From Maritalea porphyrae (GTDB taxonomy: Bacteria > Pseudomonadota > Alphaproteobacteria > Rhizobiales > Devosiaceae), in NCBI RefSeq assembly GCF_030159895.1, contig NZ_BSNI01000002.1, forward strand, positions 250,039-314,038: DNA of 64,000 nt. The letters are read 5' to 3'. The notes beneath the pieces were generated by a model. The model had not been told where the DNA came from and searched no databases. It worked only from the letters and a program-made list of their open reading frames with translations. A program made the position numbers and the translations under genes. The first letter of the stretch is position 1. Each line of letters begins with the position of its first letter. Shown one piece after another: positions 19,412-26,283 of the stretch.

Positions 19412-20400
19412 AAGTCCACGCATTGAATTTCAAACCAATTTTGTTTGGCTGTGTCGCCATTCTTATTCTTGTTTCTTTTTCGTTTTCATTCTCAATATCG
19501 TCAACGCCGCCTCCTGCATACAAAGTGACTTGCGGCATGCCATTGCGTGAAAAACTATGTTTTCTTGACTCTCAGGGGATTGCTGAATGTGGTTTAGATG
19601 AAAAGCGGTTTGACGTATTAGAAGACCGGATTTTTGGTGTGTTTGAAGTCGCACCTGAACAAGTAAAAGGCAAAATGTGCACAACAAGTGCCTTTGTAGT
19701 GGCACACCCCGGCAATGGTATAGAACCTTGGGTGGGCGCGTTCACCAACTATGAGGCCATCGGAATTAATCTGGCGCTCTGGCAGAATATTTTCACACCT
19801 TTTGAATCATTCCTCCACGGCATGCTCACAGGTTATATTGGCGAAAACCGCTTTAATTCAATCAAGGGTGCAGAATTTATAAAAATCAAAATGGACGATG
19901 AAAGCGATTTCAAACCTGGGCTTAATTACACATTGGCACAAATGATCTTCCATGAGGTTGCTCATCTTGTTGAAGCCGATCTCAAAAAGCCAGCATTCCA
20001 CTGCTTGCCTAAGCTTGAGGAGCAACAGGGTTTGCCACTGATAGAACCGGAAGCATCAGCATATTGCGAAAAATATCTTCACCCCGATCAAGACATTACG
20101 CTACTCGAAAAGCTGCAAAATTCTAATGTGGTGTCCCTATATGCAACGTGCTCAAAGGCTGAGGATTTCGCTGAAACCTATACCGCATACATTATGTCAG
20201 AGCACTTAAACCGAAACTTCACGGCAATTGTCGACGATCGCGAGATTTTCAGCTCAGCACGCCACCTTCAGTCCGAAAAGCTCAAAGGAAAAGTGAACAC
20301 GATCAAAACAATTCTGAATTTCGGCAAGCTAACTGATAGCAAGAAACTGCAATTGGCGAGACAGCACAAATCCTGCACGGGCGCCTTTTCGCAGAACTAG
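19408..20400 (+). CDS. Secreted gluzincin-like metallopeptidase, paralogue B
   Basis: This 330-aa exported protein has a hydrophobic segment at about 11-30 and paired cysteines (42, 51). It carries an intact zinc site: HEVAH at 182-186 and, 66-74 residues later, EDFAETYTAYIM with Glu256 as a plausible third ligand, the gluzincin pattern. The C-terminus HKSCTGAFSQN repeats the end of paralogue A. It begins at a TTG that overlaps the stop of A (TTGA), so the two are translationally coupled and probably made in equal amounts. The substrate is unknown. Confidence 0.75.
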   Translation: MKVHALNFKPILFGCVAILILVSFSFSFSISSTPPPAYKVTCGMPLREKLCFLDSQGIAECGLDEKRFDVLEDRIFGVFEVAPEQVKGKMCTTSAFVVAHPGNGIEPWVGAFTNYEAIGINLALWQNIFTPFESFLHGMLTGYIGENRFNSIKGAEFIKIKMDDESDFKPGLNYTLAQMIFHEVAHLVEADLKKPAFHCLPKLEEQQGLPLIEPEASAYCEKYLHPDQDITLLEKLQNSNVVSLYATCSKAEDFAETYTAYIMSEHLNRNFTAIVDDREIFSSARHLQSEKLKGKVNTIKTILNFGKLTDSKKLQLARQHKSCTGAFSQN

Positions 20401-20404
20401 CCGT

Positions 20405-21118
20405 TCAACATCTCACATCGGGCGCTATCTTTTTCTCGCGGTTGAGCAAAAGCAAGAAGTTGCGTCGGATGACGTTTTTCCAAATGAGCAGCGGCAAACC
20501 CTTAAAAAAGTCGGCCACAGAACCTTCTCCGCTGGCCCGCAGTGTCTTAATCGCAATGTCAGGTCGTACAGGTTTGAAATAGCTTTTCACATGTGCCGGC
20601 TTGCCTTGCACCAATCGGTCCAACGCCTTAGCGGTTGCCTCCGGATTGTTCCAGTCTGCGCAAAAAAGAACACATCCATTTCTATTGATGATGAAAACCG
20701 CGTTGGGATAAGACCCATATGCGGCGTGCGCGGTGCCTTCAATGTCATCAATTAGGATGCGGCGCCCCTCTCCATCGGCTGTGAGTTTGCAAGCGCATGC
20801 CTGTTTTTCGCTAAAGTCTTGATGCGCACCAATGCGGTTGCCCGGATGTGCTTCACGAACATATAGAATTGCAAAAACTACATTTGGATGCTTTTCGACA
20901 AGTCCACGCATAGATTTCCGACGACCTTGAAAAAGCGGACAAGTAATCGACCCCAGTTCGAGAACCAAAAAGTCGCCTTCAAAATCAAGCAAATTGACCC
21001 GATTGCCTGCCACATCTTCTAGTGCAAAATCTGGTGCTTTATGACCCAAATCCGGCCCATTGAACTGATCAAGGTTGTAATCATTGGTTGAAAACTCATC
21101 ATAATTGTAGTGAGCCAT
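20405..21118 (-). CDS. Deiodinase-like redoxin
   Basis: This 237-aa protein has a thioredoxin-fold domain of the iodothyronine deiodinase-like family. GHKAPDFALEDVAGN leads to LVLELGSITCPLF, where Cys stands where animal deiodinases have selenocysteine, followed by ILYVREAHPGN, equivalent to the deiodinase YIEEAH motif. The C-terminal 60 residues are basic and partly hydrophobic. Bacterial members probably act as thiol peroxidases or reductases; the substrate is unknown. GGAGG precedes ATG 21118. It follows the MarR gene by 9 bp and is probably controlled by it. Confidence 0.8.
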   Translation of the reverse strand: MAHYNYDEFSTNDYNLDQFNGPDLGHKAPDFALEDVAGNRVNLLDFEGDFLVLELGSITCPLFQGRRKSMRGLVEKHPNVVFAILYVREAHPGNRIGAHQDFSEKQACACKLTADGEGRRILIDDIEGTAHAAYGSYPNAVFIINRNGCVLFCADWNNPEATAKALDRLVQGKPAHVKSYFKPVRPDIAIKTLRASGEGSVADFFKGLPLLIWKNVIRRNFLLLLNREKKIAPDVRC

Positions 21119-21127
21119 CAAACCCTC

Positions 21128-21559
21128 CTATTCTGTCAAATTGCTTGTCATTTTGCGCAGCAATTTCACCAGCTGCGTTTGCTCTTGTGCATCGAGTCCT
21201 TGCTGCGCTTCATCGATAATCTGGCTGGCGATTGGCACCAATTCTTGCTTTAGGTCACGCCCCGCCGGCGTTAGAAAGACTTGCGCCCGACGCCTGTCAC
21301 TTGGGTCGACCTTGCGCACTATGAATTGTTTCTTTTCCATCGCGTCGAGAAACCGCGTAATGGTTGTTCTATCGCGAATTGTAGCGTCGGCAATTTCACT
21401 TGGCGCCCGACCATCTTTTTTCCAAAGCAACAGCAGAACGGCCCATTCTTCTGCGCCAACATTGTGTCCGGCGAGTTTGAACTTGTCCGCCAATTCCCGC
21501 CGCACAAGAAAGCTCAGCCGATTGATCCAATGCAAAGATATATTTTCAAAATCCATCAT
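21128..21559 (-). CDS. MarR family transcriptional regulator
   Basis: This 143-aa winged-helix dimer regulator reads INRLSFLVRRELADKF, then the HTH region PSEIADATIRDRTTITRFLDAM and the wing DPSDRRRAQVFLTPAGRDL. The start is ATG 21559; a longer reading to 21637 would cross the operator-like palindrome at 21574. It is probably co-transcribed with the deiodinase-like redoxin 9 bp downstream and diverges from a 24-codon gene. MarR regulators near redox enzymes often sense oxidants; here Cys residues are absent from the core, so a small-molecule ligand is also possible. Confidence 0.9.
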   Translation of the reverse strand: MMDFENISLHWINRLSFLVRRELADKFKLAGHNVGAEEWAVLLLLWKKDGRAPSEIADATIRDRTTITRFLDAMEKKQFIVRKVDPSDRRRAQVFLTPAGRDLKQELVPIASQIIDEAQQGLDAQEQTQLVKLLRKMTSNLTE

Positions 21560-21573
21560 AATAATTGCTATAT

Positions 21574-21584
21574 ACAATAATTGT
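21574..21584. promoter_or_regulatory. Operator-like palindrome upstream of marR
   Basis: ACAAT-A-ATTGT is a perfect 11-bp inverted repeat 15 bp upstream of the MarR start codon, flanked by AT-rich sequence and close to partial copies (AATTG at 21563, TACAAT at 21589). The position suits autoregulation by MarR and control of the diverging small gene. Confidence 0.45.
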
Positions 21585-21674
21585 AGTTTACAATCAATAG
21601 GAAAACCACTTGACCAAAATTCAATTCCAGCGTTCACTTACCCCAACGTCAACAATTCGAGAGGAGGTGATCCA

Positions 21675-21749
21675 ATGTCTAATCATTATTCGCAAAAAGG
21701 TATGGGCTTTGGAATTGAGGTGAATGTAGCGGGGCCAACGCACCGTTAA
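21675..21749 (+). CDS. 24-residue small protein with very strong RBS
   Basis: The peptide starts MSNHYSQKGMGFG, continues IEVNVAG and ends PTHR. It is preceded by GAGGAGGTGATCC, an almost complete complement to the 16S rRNA 3' end, 6-7 bases before the ATG. Few random ATGs have such a site. The unit is closed by a strong terminator about 75 bp downstream, and it diverges from marR across the operator-like palindrome. There is no signal peptide, Cys or membrane segment. I do not recognise a family; a signalling peptide, a small regulatory protein or a modified peptide are all open. Confidence 0.55.
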   Translation: MSNHYSQKGMGFGIEVNVAGPTHR

Positions 21750-21824
21750 CACCACTCTTTTCGGGGCAAAATGCAGCTCTCTTCTGCATGCCCGGGGCTT
21801 TAGCCTTTATGAATTAATGAGATT

Positions 21825-21861
21825 GGGTCGTGACTTCAAAAGGGTCACGACCCTTTTGTTT
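21825..21861 (+). terminator. Terminator after the small 24-codon gene
   Basis: Perfect 10-bp stem GGGTCGTGAC / GTCACGACCC (21825-21834 with 21844-21853) followed by TTTTGTTT. A second imperfect hairpin (GGGC..ATGCAG / CTGCATGCCC) lies just upstream at about 21763-21793. Confidence 0.9.
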
Positions 21862-21926
21862 GAGGATATTCTAACCTCTTGCGCCGGACCAAATATCAGA
21901 TAATCTTAACTCAAACATCTCCCACC

Positions 21927-21965
21927 GCCGCTGTAGCTCAGTTGGTAGAGCACGTCATTCGTAAT
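21927..21965 (+). pseudogene. 5' half of a tRNA-Thr(CGT) gene split by the island
   Basis: The acceptor 5' strand GCCGCTG, the D arm and the anticodon 5' stem plus loop TTCGTAA are present. Sequence then diverges and no T arm or 3' acceptor follows. The exact remainder (GATGGGGTCG..., T arm, CAGCGGCACCA) lies at 34107-34143. Joining the two halves at the shared ATTCGTAAT gives a normal 76-nt tRNA-Thr with anticodon CGT. This locus therefore no longer encodes a complete tRNA. Confidence 0.9.
21957..21965 (+). repeat. attL core ATTCGTAAT
   Basis: Nine bases identical to 34098-34106. They cover the anticodon loop (TTCGTAA) and one flanking pair. The base before the repeat differs at the two ends (C here, A at attR), as does the base after it, so the identity is exactly 9 bp. 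Confidence 0.85.
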
Positions 21966-22024
21966 TAGCGGGTCGGTCTGGGAATTGCGTTCGATGCCAA
22001 TGAGTTGGCAATGCAAGGCATAAA

Positions 22025-22044
22025 TTAGTAGGCTATTAGTAGGG
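22025..22044 (+). repeat. Left arm-type repeats (TTAGTAGG) x2
   Basis: TTAGTAGG at 22025-22032 and TTAGTAGGG at 22036-22044, 11 bp apart. The same motif occurs twice near the right end (33917-33925 and 33948-33955). Paired short repeats set back from the core at both ends of an integrase-mobilised element are the usual appearance of integrase arm-binding sites. Confidence 0.5.
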
Positions 22045-22062
22045 TCTGCGCCGAATTAACAA

Positions 22063-22137
22063 GCCGCTGTAGCTCAGGGGTAGAGCAGGTCTTTCGTAAA
22101 GACAAGGTCGGGAGTTCAAATCTCTCCAGCGGCACCA
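22063..22137 (+). tRNA. tRNA-Thr(CGT), complete, island-borne
   Basis: Full cloverleaf: acceptor GCCGCTG / CAGCGGC with discriminator A and encoded CCA; D arm GCTC-AGGGGTA-GAGC; anticodon loop TTCGTAA with CGT; T arm GGGAG-TTCAAAT-CTCTC. It differs from the split host tRNA in the D loop, anticodon stem and T arm, so it is not a simple duplicate. The first anticodon-stem pair is G-A. It sits 98 bp inside the left boundary and probably compensates for the broken host gene. Confidence 0.92.
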
Positions 22138-22219
22138 GTCAACATTCTGAATTTAAATCATTTTCTAACCACTGACAACAGAACTCAAACAATTACATAC
22201 TTTGAAAGACACTCGAAAA

Positions 22220-22702
22220 ATGGCAGAACTTAGGGAAAGCACACTTGGCGAGCTCCTCAAACTACATATTGACGTGAATGAAGAGCTACGGACGCGTGGG
22301 GTTTTACGCAGCAATAATAATCCGACCGGCGATTTGACAGAGTATTTGTTTTGTTTAGCTTTTGGCTGGCAGCAGGCTCCAAATTCTGAAAAAAGCTTCG
22401 ACGCAACAGACAGCGATGGCATCAGATACCAGATTAAGGGGCGCAGAGTTCATCGTCGGAACAAATCAAGGCAGCTTTCTTCAATCCGTGATTTTTCAGG
22501 ATTTGATTTCCTTGCAGCTGCGCTTTTCGATGATTCTTATAAGGTCAGCAAAGCCATCATTTTGCCTGCAAAGTGCGTTGTCTCCCGTTCCGTTTATGTA
22601 AAGCACACCAACAGCTACAAGTTTATGCTGCGCGATGAAGTCTGGGCAACTCCAGAGGCAATAGATGTCACTTCAAAACTATGTGCTGCGGAAAATTCCT
22701 GA
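22220..22702 (+). CDS. Putative PD-(D/E)XK nuclease-like protein
   Basis: This 160-aa protein has no confident family assignment. Visible features are NPTGDLTEYL (Glu41), FDATDSDGIRYQIKGRRV with Asp61/Asp64 and Gln71-x-Lys73, then DFSGFDFLAAALFDD. The E...D...QxK order resembles the active site of PD-(D/E)XK restriction-type folds. The start is ATG 22220; a TTG-started extension to 22202 is possible. It is the first gene inside the left end, just after the island tRNA. A defence or DNA-processing role is inference only. Confidence 0.6.
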   Translation: MAELRESTLGELLKLHIDVNEELRTRGVLRSNNNPTGDLTEYLFCLAFGWQQAPNSEKSFDATDSDGIRYQIKGRRVHRRNKSRQLSSIRDFSGFDFLAAALFDDSYKVSKAIILPAKCVVSRSVYVKHTNSYKFMLRDEVWATPEAIDVTSKLCAAENS

Positions 22703-22770
22703 GATCAGCGCCCTTTCGATTTCCCCAAAATCATACTAATATGTTTGCAGGCTTGGCGTTTGCCAATCCC

Positions 22771-22943
22771 GGGGCGTAGTAACCCCTCCGTCAGCGGTCG
22801 GTATCGACCGCAACGATACCTCCTCGAACCTTATGGTCGGGGAGGCGCTGGCGCATGTCCAGGGCTTCGGCCTAAAGGCCATCGCGGTCGTCTGACGGCG
22901 GCTTACTAACTCCCCGGCTGCCAGAGGGAATCTCTGGTGGCCG
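22771..22943 (+). ncRNA. Structured RNA with riboswitch-like layout
   Basis: A long-range closing stem is visible: GGGG (22771) with CCCC (22912), TAGTAA (22777) with TTACTA (22903), CCGTCAG (22788) with CTGACGG (22892). Inside are two mutually exclusive hairpins (CGGTCG/CGACCG at 22795-22810 or GGTATCG/CGATACC at 22800-22820), a CCTCC/GGAGG stem and GGCC-TAAA-GGCC. A separate hairpin CCAGAG/CTCTGG follows. ACTCCCC (22909-22915) is exactly complementary to GGGGAGT (22964-22970), the RBS of the next gene. I do not recognise a named RNA class. Confidence 0.65.
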
Positions 22944-22976
22944 TTTTCATTTGAAACGGATTTGGGGAGTAGTCAC

Positions 22977-23297
22977 GTGGAAGGCGATTACAATTTCTGG
23001 AAAGACTTTTTCGACACATACCAGTCGCTATCGGACTGGATGAAATTCGCGTGGCTGATTGTGCCGCCAGCCTTCACCTTGGGCTTGGTCTCACTGATAA
23101 TGAGGTCGCGGATCGAGAGGAATGGGGCAAACCACGGACGCACCGGCAAGCTGGTTTATTCGGTCTACAGGGACAAGGACGACCAATTCCAGATTGTTAC
23201 CCACATGCAGGAATTCGACGTGCAGCCGACCATATTGCTGCTTGACCCACCCAACCGCGAACCTCACGCGCCGCAAAACCCAACCCGCCGCACGTAA
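22977..23297 (+). CDS. Small single-pass membrane protein
   Basis: This 106-aa protein starts at GTG 22977, seven bases after GGGGAG; a TTG start at 22962 would place that RBS inside the gene. An acidic/aromatic N-terminus (EGDYNFWKDFFDTYQSLSDW) leads into one membrane segment (WLIVPPAFTLGLVSLIM, about 30-46), then a basic cytoplasmic region with VYSVYRDKDDQFQIVTHM and a Pro/Arg tail. Function unknown. Its RBS can pair with the structured RNA directly upstream, suggesting regulated translation. Confidence 0.65.
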   Translation: MEGDYNFWKDFFDTYQSLSDWMKFAWLIVPPAFTLGLVSLIMRSRIERNGANHGRTGKLVYSVYRDKDDQFQIVTHMQEFDVQPTILLLDPPNREPHAPQNPTRRT

Positions 23298-23434
23298 CCC
23301 CGCCGCGCTGGCCTTCAGAGCATGTCTGAGGCGCGGTTTATGCAGTGGCGTTGGCCATTAAACCGCCAAAGTACAACAGCGTGGCCCTCGGACAAGGCAG
23401 CAGGGCCGCAAATGGCCCCGCCACTGCTTCACGC

Positions 23435-23971
23435 TCAAAACTGATAGAAACTCAGTTGGCGCTGGATCGACGGTCGAACGTAATTGGTCATTAGGTCGTC
23501 GTCCGAGGCATGGATTATGATTTCCAGCTCTTCCTCGAACTCATCCCACGTCTCGACAGAATCGCCTTCCATGGCCATAAGCTTGGGCAACCAGAGATAG
23601 ATCAGATATTCGAGCCCAAAGCGCATATCGAGCTGATGGAAAAACCGCCAGTGCATTTTGATCCTGACAAACCCACCCTCGGTCTTATTGATCTGCTTAT
23701 GGGGTTTGTAGGTCACCAGCTTTGCCATGACCCGGCCAACAGCATTGGTGGTAATGTCCGGCGCGATCTGCCCAAAGAGCGAGCGCACCAACTTATCTTT
23801 AACGACGGGTGAATGATACTTGTCGCTCATGCACCATTTGTAGAGCTTGAGTTGAATCAGGATGTTTTGCGGGTCAGCCAAGCGAAAGCGCGGGTTACTG
23901 CTGTCATAGTCCGACAGGTAGAACAACTTTTGTCCGTCTGCCGTTATTCGGGGTCGTTTGAACTCAACCAT
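23435..23971 (-). CDS. Hypothetical island protein
   Basis: I do not recognise this 178-aa protein. It begins VEFKRPRITADGQKLFYLSDYD, has an aromatic-rich middle (MHWRFFHQLDMRFGLEYLIYLWLP), then an acidic patch (WDEFEEELEIIIHASDDDL) and ends RQLSFYQF. There is no signal peptide, clear membrane span or nuclease motif. It faces the small membrane-protein gene convergently with 137 bp between. ATG 23971 is followed by a coherent reading frame with no competing gene, so coding is likely. Confidence 0.6.
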   Translation of the reverse strand: MVEFKRPRITADGQKLFYLSDYDSSNPRFRLADPQNILIQLKLYKWCMSDKYHSPVVKDKLVRSLFGQIAPDITTNAVGRVMAKLVTYKPHKQINKTEGGFVRIKMHWRFFHQLDMRFGLEYLIYLWLPKLMAMEGDSVETWDEFEEELEIIIHASDDDLMTNYVRPSIQRQLSFYQF

Positions 23972-24324
23972 TTGAAAGTCCTTCCTGAGAATTCAAAGTG
24001 GAGGCAATGAGTGCTACAGGCCTAAACAAATAGGCCCGTAGCAGCTTGTAATTGCGGTTTTTTTCTGGCGACTAGGCGATAGGGCTTTATAAGCCCTTTG
24101 CACCACTGCGTTGCAGTCGGAGGGTAAAACGGGCGGGCTGGTAAAAGTGGCGCGTGGGCCGCAGCGGCGTTTTGTGTAAAGCCAAGTACCCTTATTATTA
24201 TATACTAATTATATATATAATATATGTATATAATACAGCAACTTAGCACACCTCGCCATTGCGGGCGCATTACTTTATTGGGCCTCTACCAGCTTCCCGA
24301 TTTACCGCGCCGAGCAGCCTGCAT
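23972..24324. other. Non-coding island segment with AT-rich block
   Basis: About 350 bp without a credible gene. It contains an almost pure A/T tract at 24188-24233 rich in TATA steps, within an otherwise GC-rich island. It could hold the promoter for the minus-strand gene at 23435 or a site for a DNA-bending protein; nothing more can be read from it. Confidence 0.5.
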
Positions 24325-24564
24325 TTAATGTAGACTTCTGTCGGGCGATGGATGGAAGTTGACTTCTATCCACTCGTCCAGCTTGGAAAGGCGGTAGAAT
24401 ACCCGCCCGCCCAGCCGATAGAAGCCAGGTCCGCCACCGTACACCCGAAACTTTTCGAGTCGTGACGCACTCAGCCCGCAATAGGCCGCTGCCTGTTGTG
24501 TGTTAAGGAGCACGTCGCCGCATTTCTGAACGGTTGCGCGCACTTCTTTTAGAATTGTCGACAT
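24325..24564 (-). CDS. AlpA-like helix-turn-helix protein
   Basis: This 79-aa protein has the MerR-like HTH of excisionase/AlpA proteins: LLNTQQAAAYCGLSASRLEKFRVYGGGPGFYRLGGRVFYRLSKLDEWI. Small proteins of this type act as directionality factors or as transcriptional activators of the integrase in genomic islands. It lies about 280 bp downstream of the integrase reading frame on the same strand. ATG 24564 follows GAAGGGAA at suitable spacing. Confidence 0.85.
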   Translation of the reverse strand: MSTILKEVRATVQKCGDVLLNTQQAAAYCGLSASRLEKFRVYGGGPGFYRLGGRVFYRLSKLDEWIEVNFHPSPDRSLH

Positions 24565-24594
24565 GGCAGGTTCCCTTCTTGTCGAATCCAGATC

Positions 24595-24816
24595 TCACCA
24601 CGGCGACGCCATGATGGTTGTATTAAGCTCTGTGTGATCGACCAGGACCGGGGTTAATCCCCGCTTGGATGTGGTCCAGAAGGTCAGTTGCATGAAGCAA
24701 TCGCCTAAGGTCACCCGTCCGACCGGAGTTGCCTCCGGCAAATGCGTGTCAGTGCATTTATGAAAATAGTGGCATATTCGTTTTGGGCGCTCAAGAGAAA
24801 AGCGCTGTCCGTGCAA
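24595..24816 (-). CDS. Doubtful small protein between integrase and HTH gene
   Basis: A 73-codon frame starting at TTG 24816. The sequence (YFHKCTDTHLPEATPVGRVTLGDC, then LTFWTTSKRGLTP) is of ordinary composition, and the frame lies on the same strand between integrase and alpA-like genes, where a small gene would fit. No ATG start or clear RBS supports it, and I recognise no family. Confidence 0.3.
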   Translation of the reverse strand: MHGQRFSLERPKRICHYFHKCTDTHLPEATPVGRVTLGDCFMQLTFWTTSKRGLTPVLVDHTELNTTIMASPW

Positions 24817-24845
24817 CGCTGTCCAATATTCTCCAAGTGTACCGG

Positions 24846-26012
24846 TCAGCTATATTCGCCAACCAACTCCAAAATCCGGTCGGCCACCCTTTGCACCGGT
24901 CCGCGCAAGCGTTCCGCGTCTACAACAATATAACCACCCGTCACGTCACTATTGGTGCGGTGGTTCAGCAATCGCTTCAGTGCATAATAAGGCACGTCGA
25001 GGCTCTCGGCGATAGTGATAAAAGTACGCCGTAAATCGTGTAAAGTGAAGCTGACACCTGAACCAGCGCTAACCCGGAGCAGAAATTTCTTGGTCTCAAC
25101 CATATGGCCAGTTTTCCCCGGCCCAGGAAAGACCCAATCAAGGCTTGTGGCGCGCGCATGCCGCTCCTTCAGCAGGTCCGTGAGAAAATTGGACATCGGC
25201 AACATAAGCGGATCGCCATTCTTCGTCTTGGGCAGATAGAGCGTGCGCGTTTCGAGGTTCACATTCTCCCACCGCAGTTTCATCAGTTCACCCCGGCGCA
25301 TACCGGTAAACAAAGCCATGAGTAGAAAGTCGCGAGAGTAGTCCGGCTCGACCAACACCGCCTTCCACCATAAGGGCAGGTCTTGCGCCGTCACCACTGT
25401 CTACCGACGCTGCTCACGATGCCACGCCTGCGCCTGCGTTAATATCTGCACCGGGTTGGGCGGGAACTCGTCATGCGTTGCTGCAGCATAGTTATAGACC
25501 GACCGCAGATGCCGCATGACGTTGTTGGCGGTGGTTTTGCCAACTTGCGCCGAAAGCTCTTGGTGGCGCTTGAGCACCATCTGCCGCGTGATTTCATGGA
25601 TCGGCTTTTTGCGCCATGCCCTTAGATACAGCCGTGCCGAACGCGAATAGTTTTCGACGGTATGCGGCGAAAGGTGCGGACGTGCTTTAAAGAAGCTGTC
25701 GAAAGCGTCAGCCAACGTCAGCTTGGTCACGACCTCCTGCTTCTTTTCCTTGTTGGGGTTACGCCCCTCGGCCATCTCGCCCAAGAGTGCCAGCGCCTTC
25801 TTGCGGGCAGTTTCGGGCGCGAACAGATCGGCGCGGCCAATGGTGACCCGGCAGGTGCGCCGCTGCACCTGCTTCTCGGCAAAATACACTTTGGACTTGG
25901 TGCCGACCCGCAACCCGAAACCGGGAAGCAGGGTATCGCGGTAAAATACCTGACCCGTTTGGGGAAAGGGAATGGCGTCAACCGCGTGACGTGTAAGACG
26001 TAGGTTTGGCAT
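24846..26012 (-). pseudogene. int: Tyrosine integrase interrupted by an amber codon
   Basis: N-terminal part 25404-26012 (203 codons) has the DUF4102-type arm-binding domain (DTLLPGFGLRVGTKSKVYF) and core-binding domain (SPHTVENYSRSARLYL). A TAG at 25401-25403 interrupts it. The same frame resumes with the catalytic domain: Arg in TGMRRGELMKLRW, His-Arg in LHDLRRTF, His in LLNHRT and Tyr in GGYIVVDAERL. Relatives usually have Gln before TV at this place, so a single CAG-to-TAG change explains it. AAAGGAGG precedes ATG 26012. Restart at GTG 25397 would lack DNA-binding domains. Confidence 0.88.
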
Positions 26013-26283
26013 TTGAGACCTCCTTTCGGCCTCAACTCAACCTAACCCAACAATCTTAAATTACAAGTGATGTCAGAGACTTATGACACAAAAAGAGGCT
26101 ATGTGATAGAATTGGAAACACAGTCCAACGCCCGCGCACGCGCGATCGGACGAACATCGGAATCGGTAGTGTCAGTCGAGCCTAGCTACTACTATCCAGT
26201 TTCCGCCGAAACTTTTACTCCGTTAGATTGAAGGCGTTCACTGCGGTATCCTTGCACGCATATCAAGGCACCCGCAGTCGTCA

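Noticed and set aside
21927-22137. Tandem tRNA duplication as an explanation for the two tRNA-Thr sequences
   Set aside because: The first copy lacks a 3' half, and the exact missing half lies 12 kb away behind the same 9-bp core, so insertion explains it better.
22771-22943. Retron or OMEGA-type RNA
   Set aside because: No reverse transcriptase or TnpB/IscB-like gene is present nearby.
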